Of a DNA stretch of 25,486 nt, positions 1 to 7,622 are shown piece by piece. Below the pieces are notes generated by a model. That model had not been told where the DNA came from and ran no database searches. It saw only the letters and a program-made list of their open reading frames with translations. The DNA comes from JALOOE01 sp964423545 (GTDB taxonomy: Bacteria > Chloroflexota > Anaerolineae > CG2-30-64-16), in assembly GCA_964423545.1 (NCBI GenBank), contig CAYRFV010000046.1, positions 1 to 25,486 on the forward strand. The letters run 5' to 3'. Within the stretch, counting starts at the first letter, position 1, and every line of letters starts with the position of its first letter. The translations under genes and the position numbers were made by a program.

Positions 1-301
1 CCAGCGGCGGAGTCACCCCATTGCCAAAGCCGCTGGTGTTGCCCCAATCGACGACCGCGCTGCCGGAGAAGATCATCTCTCCGGCTTCCTCTTGCAGTGC
101 CACCGGCAGATGCTCCCACCGCAGGAAGTCCCGGCTGATCGCGTGGCCCCAGCTCATGTGGCCCCAAGTACTGCCGAAGGGGTTGTGCTGGTAGAAGAGG
201 TGGTGCTCGCCGCGGTAAGATACCAGCCCGTTGGGGTCGTTGATGAAGTTTGCCGGCGGCGTAAAGTGATATGCGGGCCGATAGATGTCGTCTGTGCTCA
301 T
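1..301 (-). CDS. GH32 glycoside hydrolase (levanase/invertase-like), N-terminal part, cut by window edge
   Basis: Only the first 100 codons are in the window; the gene continues off the left edge. The translated start shows the GH32 hallmark NDPNG at residues 21-25, where Asp22 is the expected nucleophile, followed by FYQHNP (36-41), WGHAISRD (51-58) and FSGS (78-81) in the family's usual order and spacing. GH32 enzymes hydrolyse beta-fructosides (sucrose, fructans). The RDP and EC motifs that would complete the active site lie outside the window. There is no signal peptide, so the enzyme is probably cytoplasmic and acts on imported sugar. The ATG at 301 is the natural start because family homology begins about 10 residues in. 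No good Shine-Dalgarno precedes it; only a weak GAG is visible. It is the last visible gene of the minus-strand operon, 102 nt after the VOC gene. The family call is secure; fructan versus sucrose specificity cannot be decided. Confidence 0.88.
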   Translation of the reverse strand, partial: MSTDDIYRPAYHFTPPANFINDPNGLVSYRGEHHLFYQHNPFGSTWGHMSWGHAISRDFLRWEHLPVALQEEAGEMIFSGSAVVDWGNTSGFGNGVTPPL

Positions 302-403
302 GATGGCTCGGAAAGGGGTACGATCCATCGGGTCGCGCGGTGTGAAACGTCGAACGAGCCGCGTGGTGCGTGCACTCCCGTCAGGCGCCGCTCACGGTCT
401 ATG

Positions 404-862
404 TCACGCATCGTTCTCCAGCAGCTCCAACGTCGCACCGAGTTTCTCGACGCCATCTACGTAGGCATAGCGGCCGCCCTTGTACTCGCCCCGCTGCACC
501 AACGAGACGCCCAGGCCGTCGAGCAGTGCGAGTTTCTCTTGCATCCCCTTGATACGAAACGCGATGTGGTGCAGGCTGTCGCCATGCTGGTCGAGCTGGT
601 CGCCCCACGTGCTGGGCCGGCCGATCGGCTCAATCAGCTCCAGCGAGACCTGCGGTCCCAGCTTGAAGAACGCCAGCCTGGCGCGCGCCGCCGTGGGCTG
701 GCCTCTGTAGCGGATCTGCGTTTCACTCTCCGGCGCGGTCTCCCGGATCTCCGGCACGGGGACGCCCAGCAGTTCGGCCCAGGCGCGAGCCTTGGCTTCG
801 ATGTCGCTTGTAACGATCGCGACCTGCGCAATCAGCTCGGTTCCCAGCAGTGGCTCTGACAT
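404..862 (-). CDS. VOC-superfamily (glyoxalase / methylmalonyl-CoA epimerase-like) protein
   Basis: A 152-residue protein with two beta-alpha-beta-beta-beta repeats, the length of a single-chain VOC metalloenzyme. Likely metal-site positions are Gln13 (in AQVAIV, where many relatives have His), Glu75 (in SLELIEP), His99 (in LHHIAF) and Glu146 (in ATLELLE). The pattern resembles methylmalonyl-CoA epimerase and related isomerases more than glyoxalase I, but the reaction cannot be assigned. The ATG at 862 is chosen because the first beta-strand begins about 10 residues later. The ribosome-binding site cannot be judged because an N-run starts 7 bases upstream (869-878). It lies between the alpha/beta hydrolase and GH32 genes on the same strand, which suggests a role in the same catabolic pathway. 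An in-frame reading extends through the Ns, but it is not needed. Confidence 0.8.
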   Translation of the reverse strand: MSEPLLGTELIAQVAIVTSDIEAKARAWAELLGVPVPEIRETAPESETQIRYRGQPTAARARLAFFKLGPQVSLELIEPIGRPSTWGDQLDQHGDSLHHIAFRIKGMQEKLALLDGLGVSLVQRGEYKGGRYAYVDGVEKLGATLELLENDA

Positions 863-868
863 AAGATC

Positions 869-878
869 NNNNNNNNNN
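869..878. other. Assembly gap (10 N)
   Basis: A run of ten Ns lies just upstream of the VOC gene start. It hides the translation signals of that gene and possibly more sequence, since ten Ns is a common placeholder for a gap of unknown length. The 95 bases between it and the hydrolase stop codon (879-974) contain no gene I can support. Confidence 0.95.
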
Positions 879-974
879 CCTCTTGCATTCAGGCTGCGGT
901 CGAGGCTGCGGCAAAGACGCGCCGCGCCTTCAGAAGCGCATCGCGGATCCGCTCCCCGATCCCTGACCTCCATC

Positions 975-1808
975 CTACCCCACCTCCGCCAGAAACTCTC
1001 TGACCGCCGTCATGTATGCCGCAAACTGGTCGCGGCGAATGTTGTGGCCGGCGCCGGGGATGTGCACGGTGCGTCCTTTCGGCATCTTGGCGACCGCCTC
1101 TGCGGCGGCCTCCGGCGTAACGATGGCGCCCTCTGCCACGTCGCCGGTGATCAGCAGCGCGGGGCAGACGATGCGAGGGCATAGCGTCCGCCATGGCAGC
1201 CGGGCGGCGGTGATGAACTGCGTCACTTCCGGACTGACCTGCTGCTTGGCGACGATCCACCCGGCGAACTCCTCGTCGGCCCATTTGGGCTGTTCCTGTC
1301 TGCGCTGTGCGATCAACGCCGGTGACGCCGCAGCCTGCCGGCTGACGATCTGGAGCCGCCATTCGGCGGCTCGCGCCGCCTGTTCCTCAGGCGTGCCTTC
1401 GTCGGCCCCCGCACGCCATGGCGGATCTTCGAGGATGACGCCGCTCACCAGGTCTGGATAATTCGCTGCCACGGTCGCCGACACGGCGGCGCCCATCGAG
1501 TGGCCGATCAGAAGCGGTCGCTCCAGCCCCAATCCCCGGATCAGGCCGGCTACATCTGCGGCATGGTCCGAGGGCGCGTAGCCGGTTGCCGGTTTGTCCG
1601 ATAGGCCATGCCCGCGCGCGTCGGGCAGGATCATGTCGTATTCGGACGCCAGCGCGCCAACCACGCGCGGCCAACAGAGGCCGCTGTCCGTGATGCCGTG
1701 CAGCATGACAAGGGAGGGGTGGGGCCGCGTCCGCGCGGTCTTCTCCGTCCGGTGGAAGTGGATGTTGATGCCGTTGGTGGCGATGCGTGAAGCTATCAGG
1801 TTGGACAC
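975..1808 (-). CDS. Alpha/beta-fold hydrolase
   Basis: A 277-residue alpha/beta hydrolase with all expected landmarks: the oxyanion-hole HG (37-38), DARGHG (63-68), the nucleophile elbow GHSMG (102-106, Ser104), a plausible acid Asp223 in LLITGD, and the catalytic His255 in PGAGHN. The cap region (about 125-205) is rich in Arg, Ala and Gln. No signal peptide is seen, so it should act in the cytoplasm on a small ester, lactone or C-C substrate. Family members range from esterases and lactonases to dehalogenases, and the substrate cannot be read from sequence. The start is GTG at 1808, preceded by AGGAG seven bases upstream; the gene therefore begins with Met-Ser-Asn-Leu. It is 55 nt downstream of the enolase-superfamily gene, with a hairpin in the spacer. 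A lactonase role next to a sugar-acid dehydratase is possible but is only inference. Confidence 0.9.
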   Translation of the reverse strand: MSNLIASRIATNGINIHFHRTEKTARTRPHPSLVMLHGITDSGLCWPRVVGALASEYDMILPDARGHGLSDKPATGYAPSDHAADVAGLIRGLGLERPLLIGHSMGAAVSATVAANYPDLVSGVILEDPPWRAGADEGTPEEQAARAAEWRLQIVSRQAAASPALIAQRRQEQPKWADEEFAGWIVAKQQVSPEVTQFITAARLPWRTLCPRIVCPALLITGDVAEGAIVTPEAAAEAVAKMPKGRTVHIPGAGHNIRRDQFAAYMTAVREFLAEVG

Positions 1809-1826
1809 GGTAGGCTCCTGTCAGAG

Positions 1827-1856
1827 GGCGGTCCTCGCCGCGCGGTGAAGACCGCC
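1827..1856 (-). other. Intercistronic hairpin after the enolase-superfamily gene
   Basis: Arms GGCGGTC (1827-1833) and GACCGCC (1850-1856) pair perfectly, and the interior continues through short TC/GA and CC/GG pairs. It sits immediately after the stop codon at 1864 and before the hydrolase ribosome-binding site. There is no T-tract on the minus strand, so it looks like an mRNA-stability or processing element rather than a strong terminator. Confidence 0.5.
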
Positions 1857-1863
1857 AGGCACT

Positions 1864-2955
1864 CTATTCCAGCTCGCTGGCTGCGTACTCCGATTCTTCC
1901 AACCACGCGGGGCTGATCTCGACGCCCCATCCCGGGCCGCTCGGGATGTCCACCCGCCCATCGCGTACTTCCAGGGCAGGGGTGTAGAGGCCCGCAGTCC
2001 AGTGGTTCGTTTCGATGGAAAACTCGATGTGCGGTCCGGCATTCGGGATGGCGCCCATCATGTGCAGCGTAAAGACGGTGACCAGCGAGACGTTGGCCGA
2101 GTGAGGCACGCAGGGCAGCCCGATCCTGGCGGCCATCGCCGCCACCGTCAGCGCACGGCTCAGCCCGCCCACGTAACAGATGTCGGGCTGCACGATGTCC
2201 ACTGCCGGCAGGCCGACGATGCGCCGCCACTGCGTCAGGTCCCAATCCTGCTCGCCTCCAGCAACCGGCACGCGCAGGGCGCGCGCGACCTCGGCCGTCC
2301 ACTCGATCTCCCAATAAGGGCACGGCTCCTCGAAGTGGCCGACATTGTATTGCTCGAGCATTCGCCCCACTTCGATCGCACGGGCGGGCGTGTAGCAGCT
2401 ATTGCCATCCACCAGCAACACGGCGTCGTCCCCGATGGCCTTGCGCACCGCGGGCACGAGGGCTTCGGTGCGGCCCGGCCACTGGTCCCGATCGTGACCG
2501 CACACCTTGCCCACGCGCACCTTGAACGCACGGAAGCCATGCTGTTCGCGCAGGCGGGCCAGCCGCGTCGCTTCGTCTTCCGGGGTGATGTCGCGACGCA
2601 TGCTCGATCCATAGACCGGGAAGGGCCGCGGCCGGCCACCCAACAGCTCGCATACGCTTCGGCCCTCCAGCCGTCCGCGCAGATCCCACAGCGCAGTGTC
2701 CAGCCCGGTGAGCGCACGGCAGAGGTATGAGCCGGGGAATTTGTACTCCGCCTCGATGACGCGTTCGACTAACCCGCCGATATCGGAGCCGTCGCATCCG
2801 AGCACGTGCGGCGCCACCTGGCGATGCAGCACCTGTGCCGTGATGTCGGCGTTGAAGGGGGACGTCTGTCCGATGCCCCAGGCGCCATCATCCGTTGTCA
2901 CGCGCACGATGCTGAGCTGCCGGCGGGTGAAAGTCTCCAGGCGTTTGATTTTCAC
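1864..2955 (-). CDS. Enolase-superfamily dehydratase/racemase, mandelate racemase type
   Basis: A 363-residue protein with the N-terminal capping domain (about 1-115) and a barrel domain. Active-site landmarks are in order: Lys145-x-Arg147 at the end of barrel strand 2 (FKVRVG), metal ligands Asp183 (DGN), Glu209 (FEEP) and Glu235 (GGEQ), Asp258 (IVQPD) and His285 (PHSAN). The Asp/His pair and second-strand Lys are the signature of the mandelate racemase subgroup, which mostly dehydrates sugar acids. The KxR in place of KxK makes a specific reaction uncertain. The start is a GTG at 2955 with GGAGG six bases upstream. Earlier in-frame codons exist, but they add an unconserved Arg-rich stretch. 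It lies between the UROD-like gene (125 nt upstream) and the alpha/beta hydrolase in the same operon. Sugar-acid dehydratase is the best guess. Confidence 0.9.
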   Translation of the reverse strand: MKIKRLETFTRRQLSIVRVTTDDGAWGIGQTSPFNADITAQVLHRQVAPHVLGCDGSDIGGLVERVIEAEYKFPGSYLCRALTGLDTALWDLRGRLEGRSVCELLGGRPRPFPVYGSSMRRDITPEDEATRLARLREQHGFRAFKVRVGKVCGHDRDQWPGRTEALVPAVRKAIGDDAVLLVDGNSCYTPARAIEVGRMLEQYNVGHFEEPCPYWEIEWTAEVARALRVPVAGGEQDWDLTQWRRIVGLPAVDIVQPDICYVGGLSRALTVAAMAARIGLPCVPHSANVSLVTVFTLHMMGAIPNAGPHIEFSIETNHWTAGLYTPALEVRDGRVDIPSGPGWGVEISPAWLEESEYAASELE

Positions 2956-2977
2956 GTGCCCTCCACGTCTGCCACCG

Positions 2978-3038
2978 GGTTCGCTGCCGCAGAGTGTCCT
3001 GCTGCGAACCGTCGCCGCCCAATGTCCTGCAAGCAGGA
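2978..3038 (-). other. Two small inverted repeats between the UROD-like and enolase-superfamily genes
   Basis: The first repeat has arms GGTTCGC (2978-2984) and GCGAACC (3004-3010). The second, tighter one has TCCTG and CAGGA around a four-base loop (3025-3038). Both fall in the 125-nt spacer after the UROD-like stop codon at 3081 and before the GTG at 2955. Neither has a T-tract, so intercistronic mRNA structure is likelier than full termination. Confidence 0.35.
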
Positions 3039-3080
3039 TGCCAGTCCGCGCGATCCGGGCTGCACCCAGGCGCTGCCTCG

Positions 3081-4139
3081 CTACCACTCGCGCGCTGCTT
3101 CATACAGCGCCAGGATGTTCTCGACCGGCGTGATCGCCTGAAGGTTGTGGCATGGCGCTACAATGAAGCCGGTGCGGTCGGGCGCAAGCTCGTGCAGCAG
3201 GCGCCGCACCTCCCCGCGCACATCATCCGCCGCGCCCCAGGGCAGCGTCACCTGGTTGTCGACCCCCCCGTGAAAGCAGAGCCTGTCCCCGAACTCCGCT
3301 TTGAGGCCGCGCAGGTCCCAGTCACCGCAGCGCCACTGGATCGGATTGAGGAGATCGATTCCCATGTCCGCCAGGCGCGGCAGCAGCTTGCGGCAGTCGC
3401 CGTCATCGTGGTGGAACACGCTCAGCCCGAACGACTTCGCCAGATCGATTCCGCGCTGCACCGGCGCACGGTAGAAGGTGTCGAAGATGCGCGGACTGAG
3501 CATCAGCCCGGTCTGTGAGCCGAAGTCGTCGGTGACCTGTGTGACGTCGATGGCGCCGCGTCCGGCCTCGAAGCAGCGCCGATGATATGCCGTGAAAAAG
3601 TCCGAAAGGCGACCGATCAGGTGGTGCGTGAACTCGGGTCGCAGGATCGGGTCCATCAGGGAGAGCTCAAGCCCGCGCAGCTTGTTGTGATAGTAGAAGA
3701 CGGCCGTGTAGCCGCACATGATCGCCCGACCTGGGAATTGCGCCGCCAGTCCCGGCAGCGCGGCGTAGTCGTACCAATCTGGGGATGGCCAGCGATAGGC
3801 CTCCAGGTCGGCAATCGTCTGCGCGGATGCGAGGGGAAAGTGCACCTGCTCGTTGTAGCTTCCCGTCGCATACGCCTGGGGCCGGTAGCCCATGCCCCAG
3901 GCGTCCTCGTAGTAGCCCGTTGGCTCATCCGGATCGGACCGCAGCTCTGGCCCGATATAGGGCGGAGCAATGCCCATGATCCCATCGATCTCGAGCCGAT
4001 CATAGACCGCCGGGCGGTCCTCGACCCCGAGGTGCGCCATGAGCCTGTCCCACACCTCCTGAGTCGCCCAGATATCGGTGGGTGGACGATCGGTCGGCTC
4101 GTGGCGGATGGCCGCCAGGATGCGCTCGCGCGAGTTCAT
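3081..4139 (-). CDS. UROD-like (uroporphyrinogen decarboxylase / MtaA superfamily) protein, copy 1
   Basis: A 352-residue TIM-barrel protein of the URO-D superfamily, recognisable from its opening (NSRERILAAIRHEPTDRPP), the FHHDDGD strand near residue 240, LLNPIQ, the CFHGGVD strand, and the closing PCHN...TPVENI segment. It is not HemE: the N-terminal signature of true uroporphyrinogen decarboxylases is absent and no haem genes are nearby. MtaA-type methyltransferases in this superfamily bind zinc through His-x-Cys plus a distal Cys. Here the first site reads His-Asp-Asp-Gly, while a Cys is retained in PCHN, so the zinc site is incomplete. Its start codon overlaps the M28 peptidase stop as ATGA (4136-4139), implying translational coupling. 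The function is unknown; handling of a substrate brought in by the upstream transporter is the contextual guess. Confidence 0.85.
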   Translation of the reverse strand: MNSRERILAAIRHEPTDRPPTDIWATQEVWDRLMAHLGVEDRPAVYDRLEIDGIMGIAPPYIGPELRSDPDEPTGYYEDAWGMGYRPQAYATGSYNEQVHFPLASAQTIADLEAYRWPSPDWYDYAALPGLAAQFPGRAIMCGYTAVFYYHNKLRGLELSLMDPILRPEFTHHLIGRLSDFFTAYHRRCFEAGRGAIDVTQVTDDFGSQTGLMLSPRIFDTFYRAPVQRGIDLAKSFGLSVFHHDDGDCRKLLPRLADMGIDLLNPIQWRCGDWDLRGLKAEFGDRLCFHGGVDNQVTLPWGAADDVRGEVRRLLHELAPDRTGFIVAPCHNLQAITPVENILALYEAAREW

Positions 4140-5578
4140 GCGAAGGGCCAGTTCTGTTGAGCCCGCATCAGCGGCTCCGCACCTTGAGCCTGCAACGTCG
4201 CCTTCACCTCGTCCGGCGTGCGGCGGCGGCCCGGCCAGGCATCCTCGTCGACCGCCACTCGCAGCACCATGCGCGCCACGGTCGCGGCCGCCAGCCGGAT
4301 CGCCTGGACGCTGACCTTGTCCAGCGTATCGGCTGACGTGTGACCCCAACCGCGCACGCCTCTGTCGCCCGCCGTATGGATGAAGGCGGAGGGCAAACCC
4401 CGGAGGGTGAAGGGGAACTGATCGGAGAACGGGACGAGGTACTCCCCGACGTCCAGGTCCGCCGGCAAACGGCCAAGTACTTCGGCCACCTGGCCCGNNN
4501 NNNNNNNCGCCAGCGCCTGTCCCATCTCTCGGAAGTACGGGGCCAGCTCGCCACAATCCTGCAGGCCGAAGCCGACGCGATGGCCCGTGCCGACGCAGTC
4601 GAGATTGAACACGAAGCGCAGCCGGTCAAGCTCGGCCAGATGCTGCTCGACAAAGGCATGCGACCCGAGCATGCCGAGCTCCTCCGCGCCGAAGGCGAGG
4701 AAACGGATCGTATGCGCGAACGGCGGTGCACCGGCGCCCAACGCCGCCAGCGCGCGGGCGATCTCGGTGATGGCGACGACGCCTGAGGCATTGTCGATAG
4801 CGCCTTGGGCGATGTCGTGACCATCGAGGTGGCCGCCGACAACGATGAACGGCGCATCGGGCGCCTGTCCGGGCAGCTCACCGGCGACGTTCCAAGACTC
4901 GGCGCGCCAGAGCCGGTTATCCAATCGCAGCCTGAGGCGCAGCACCGCGTCGTTCCTGGCCCAGCGCGCCAGCTCCTGACCGGCCTCGTACGGGATGCCG
5001 ACGCTCGGCAGCGCCTGATCCAGCGGCCCATCCTGGACGAAGACGAGGCTGCCCGTGGGCGGCAGCATCCCCGGCTGATCGTCCACGAAGAGGAAGGCGG
5101 CGGCGCCTGCCTCCTTGACGCGCGCGTACTTCTGAAGGCGATGTTCGGGCCGGCCGCCCATCGGTCCACCGTTCTTCACCAGCGCCAGCTTGCCCCGAAT
5201 GGCTGATCCGCCGCGCTTGACGTCGGCGTCCAACCCGAAACCGAGGTCGATGACCTCGCCTTCCAGGTCGCACGCGGGCGCGTACGGCAGCGCCAGGCAT
5301 GGGTAGCTGCGCGTCGCCGGCGCCGTCAGCGTCAGGCTCGCGCTGCCTCGCGCCCAGGCGGTGAAGGGGAACGGCTCCAGGTGCACGTGGCTCAGGCCGG
5401 CGTCTCGCCACCAACCGGCCACCATCTCCGCAGCGCGACGATAGTCGTCGCTGCCGGCGAAACGCCCGCGGCACTCCTGGCACAACTGCTCCAGATTGCG
5501 AACTGCCGCATCGCTGGCGTATATCTCGCCGCAGAGGGTGCGGTCGAGCGCGCCACGATCGCTTGGGTTCATTAGCAT
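4136..5578 (-). CDS. M28-family zinc metallopeptidase with PA-type insert, cytoplasmic
   Basis: A 480-residue protein (counting four X across an N-run). The co-catalytic zinc site of family M28 is complete: His250 (GGHLDGHD), Asp262 (IDNASG), Glu299/Glu300 (FGAEELGMLG, base and ligand), Asp327 (NLDCVG) and His413 (GHTSADT). A protease-associated-like insert lies around residues 105-200 (AAAFLFVDDQPG). M28 enzymes are aminopeptidases, carboxypeptidases or related amidohydrolases acting on small peptides or conjugates. No signal peptide is visible, whereas many family members are secreted, so intracellular processing of imported substrate is likely. The start is ATG at 5578, 22 nt after the permease stop; an ATG two codons further in (5572) is an equally possible start. 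An assembly gap (4498-4507) interrupts the sequence between Asp327 and His413. Reading frame agrees on both sides, but the true length there is unknown. Confidence 0.87.
   Translation of the reverse strand: MLMNPSDRGALDRTLCGEIYASDAAVRNLEQLCQECRGRFAGSDDYRRAAEMVAGWWRDAGLSHVHLEPFPFTAWARGSASLTLTAPATRSYPCLALPYAPACDLEGEVIDLGFGLDADVKRGGSAIRGKLALVKNGGPMGGRPEHRLQKYARVKEAGAAAFLFVDDQPGMLPPTGSLVFVQDGPLDQALPSVGIPYEAGQELARWARNDAVLRLRLRLDNRLWRAESWNVAGELPGQAPDAPFIVVGGHLDGHDIAQGAIDNASGVVAITEIARALAALGAGAPPFAHTIRFLAFGAEELGMLGSHAFVEQHLAELDRLRFVFNLDCVGTGHRVGFGLQDCGELAPYFREMGQALAXXXXGQVAEVLGRLPADLDVGEYLVPFSDQFPFTLRGLPSAFIHTAGDRGVRGWGHTSADTLDKVSVQAIRLAAATVARMVLRVAVDEDAWPGRRRTPDEVKATLQAQGAEPLMRAQQNWPFA
4498..4507. 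other. Assembly gap (10 N) inside the M28 peptidase gene
   Basis: Ten Ns interrupt the peptidase gene at residues 358-361. Both flanks read in the same frame with good family similarity, so the gene is probably intact in the organism, but residues may be missing. Confidence 0.95.
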
Positions 5579-5600
5579 CTCGACTACCAATCTCCAGTTT

Positions 5601-6500
5601 CTATCGGATGGTCTGCTGTGGATCAAGCGCATCGCGCAGCCCATCACCCAGGAGGTTGAATCCCAGGACGACGATCATGATGGCGATGCCGGGGAAAAAC
5701 ACCATGTGCGGCTCGGTGCGCAGGAAGGGGATCGCATCGCCGATCATGGCGCCCCATTCAGGGGCGGGCGGCTGCGCGCCCAGGCCAAGGAAGCCGAGCG
5801 CGGCGGCGAACAGGATGGCGCCGCCGATGCCCAGGGTCGCCTGGACGATCAGCGGAGAGAGGCTGTTCGGGAAGATGTGTCTGAACATAATGTGGCGATC
5901 TTTGGCGCCCACCATGCGTGCTGCGACCACAAACTCGCGTTCGCGCAACGAGAGCACCATGGAGCGCATCACGCGCGCGTAGCCGGGAATGCCCACCACT
6001 GCAACTGCCAGCATGGTGTTGCCCAGCCCGGGGCCGCGCACGGCTACGATGGCAATGGCGAGCAGGATGGCTGGAAATGCCAGCATCACATCCATCAGCC
6101 GCATGATGATCGAGTCTGTCTTGCCGCCAAAGTAGCCAGAGATCATGCCGAAGAGCACACCTGCGATGCTCGAACCCAGCACGACCACGATGCCGACCAT
6201 CAGAGAGATGCGCGAGCCGTGCATGATCCGGCGGAACATGTCGCGTCCTAAGCGATCATTGCCGAACGGGTGCTGCAACGATGGCCCCTCCCGCGAGAGC
6301 TCCAGATCGGAATCGGTTGATGGGTCGTACGGATTGACAATCGGGGTGCCTACGGCGATGACAAACAAAAGCCCGACAACGGCCAGTCCGACGCGCCCGT
6401 TCCGGCTCGCCAAGAGCCGATTCAAGGCGTCTCGAAAAAGCCCGCGTGAGCGGCGGGGCGTGAGCTCGGTGTCAGTGATCGACCGGGAATCGGCAGTCAT
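5601..6500 (-). CDS. ABC importer permease, DppC/OppC type (transporter A)
   Basis: A 299-residue inner-membrane permease. A cytoplasmic N-terminus (about 1-35) is followed by a first membrane span (RVGLAVVGLLFVIAVGTP), a periplasmic stretch with the family-typical PFGNDRLGRDMF, and five further spans. The ATPase-contacting EAA loop is visible as GAKDRHIMFRHIFPNSL. It ends with the FNLLGDGLRDALDP motif typical of DppC. The length is normal for the family. The ATG at 6500 lies 18 nt after the DppB stop; only a weak AGG precedes it. It should pair with the DppB-type permease upstream to form the channel. No ATPase gene follows, as the next gene is the M28 peptidase, so the energy-coupling subunits must be encoded elsewhere. 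Confidence 0.95.
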   Translation of the reverse strand: MTADSRSITDTELTPRRSRGLFRDALNRLLASRNGRVGLAVVGLLFVIAVGTPIVNPYDPSTDSDLELSREGPSLQHPFGNDRLGRDMFRRIMHGSRISLMVGIVVVLGSSIAGVLFGMISGYFGGKTDSIIMRLMDVMLAFPAILLAIAIVAVRGPGLGNTMLAVAVVGIPGYARVMRSMVLSLREREFVVAARMVGAKDRHIMFRHIFPNSLSPLIVQATLGIGGAILFAAALGFLGLGAQPPAPEWGAMIGDAIPFLRTEPHMVFFPGIAIMIVVLGFNLLGDGLRDALDPQQTIR

Positions 6501-6518
6501 AGAGGCTAACCTACGGCA

Positions 6519-7523
6519 TCACTTGTATCTGATCCGAGGATCGAGATACGCATACGAAATATCCACGAACAGGTTGACAAAGACGTAGATCGTGGCGCTT
6601 GCCAGCACGGCCGCCTGGACAATGGGATAGTCTCGGCTCAGGATGGCGCCGTACGTCCAGGAACCCATGCCTGGCCATGAGAAGAGGGTTTCGGTGAGCA
6701 ATGCGCCGCCCAGAAGGCCCCCGAGCTGCAAACCGATGACGGTGACAACCGGAAGCAGAGCGTTCTTCAGCGCGTGGCGGATGACAATGGTGTTCTCGCG
6801 CAGCCCCTTTGCTCGGGCCGTGCGCACATAGTCCTGGCGCAGAACCTCCAGCATGCTGGAGCGCGTCAGTCGGGCCAGGATCGGCATGATGGTTGTGCTG
6901 AGCACAAAGGAGGGCAGGATAAGGTGCCAGACCGCGTTGGCGAACATACGAGCATTGCCTGTCATCAAGGTGTCGATTAGCATGAACCCGGTGTGGCGTG
7001 TGAGGGTGAATTCCACGTCAAGCCGCTGACTGGGCGGGAAGACCTTGTTGTTGACCGCGAGCGCATAAATGAGCATCAACGCCAGCCAATAGATCGGCAG
7101 CGAAACGCCTATCAGTGCGACGAACATCGCGCCTGTGTCAACCCAAGTGTTTTGCTTTAGCGCGGAAAGGATGCCGATACCAACGCCGAAGAACACGCCG
7201 ATGAGCAGGCCGAGGAAGACCATTTCGATGGTCGCTGGCAGGCGATACTTCAATTCGTCCATCACTTCGGTGTAGCCGAGGATCGATTTTCCCAGATCGC
7301 CGCGCAAAACGCGCCCCATCCACTCGATGTACTGGATGTAGATCGGCCGGTCGAAGCCTAACTCGTGCCGGACGCGCTCGACATCCTCTAGCCGCGCCTT
7401 CTCACCAAGCATCACTACGACTGGATCACCCGGAATCATGCGGATCAGCATGAAAACGACGATGGAAACACCGAGGAGGACAGGGACCAACGCGATGAGG
7501 CGACGCACGACAAATGTTGCCAT
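6519..7523 (-). CDS. ABC importer permease, DppB/OppB type (transporter A)
   Basis: A 334-residue permease opening with the classic DppB first span (RRLIALVPVLLGVSIVVFML) and the IPGDPV motif just after it. The conserved RAKGLRENTIVIRHALKN EAA loop lies around residues 225-245, with FSWPGMG near 285, and it ends DPRIRYK. Six membrane spans are expected. ATG at 7523 is preceded by GGAG seven bases upstream. It lies 99 nt downstream of the binding-protein gene, separated by a strong hairpin (7558-7595) that could set the ratio of binding protein to permease. Family identity is certain; the transported compound (peptide, oligosaccharide or other) is not determined by the permease sequence. Confidence 0.95.
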   Translation of the reverse strand: MATFVVRRLIALVPVLLGVSIVVFMLIRMIPGDPVVVMLGEKARLEDVERVRHELGFDRPIYIQYIEWMGRVLRGDLGKSILGYTEVMDELKYRLPATIEMVFLGLLIGVFFGVGIGILSALKQNTWVDTGAMFVALIGVSLPIYWLALMLIYALAVNNKVFPPSQRLDVEFTLTRHTGFMLIDTLMTGNARMFANAVWHLILPSFVLSTTIMPILARLTRSSMLEVLRQDYVRTARAKGLRENTIVIRHALKNALLPVVTVIGLQLGGLLGGALLTETLFSWPGMGSWTYGAILSRDYPIVQAAVLASATIYVFVNLFVDISYAYLDPRIRYK

Positions 7524-7557
7524 GGCAAACTCCGCGGGAAGAGGTCGGCTGCCTGAG

Positions 7558-7595
7558 ACCAGGGACCTGAAACGGCGGTTCGCCAGGTCCCTGGT
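7558..7595 (-). other. Hairpin between binding-protein and permease genes (transporter A)
   Basis: A perfect 12-bp stem: ACCAGGGACCTG (7558-7569) pairs with CAGGTCCCTGGT (7584-7595) around a 14-nt loop. It lies in the 99-nt spacer after the binding-protein stop codon. No T-tract follows on the minus strand, so partial termination or 3'-end protection of the upstream message is more likely than full termination. Confidence 0.75.
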
Positions 7596-7622
7596 TCCCA
7601 GTCACCGATCACTCACTACGGA

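Noticed and set aside
889..1362. Minus-strand frame ending with an ALLKARRVFAAAST-type tail just before the N-run
   Set aside because: It overlaps the alpha/beta hydrolase in another frame; the hydrolase already ends naturally with a family-like C-terminus at 975. The tail looks protein-like but has no independent start or homology I can see.
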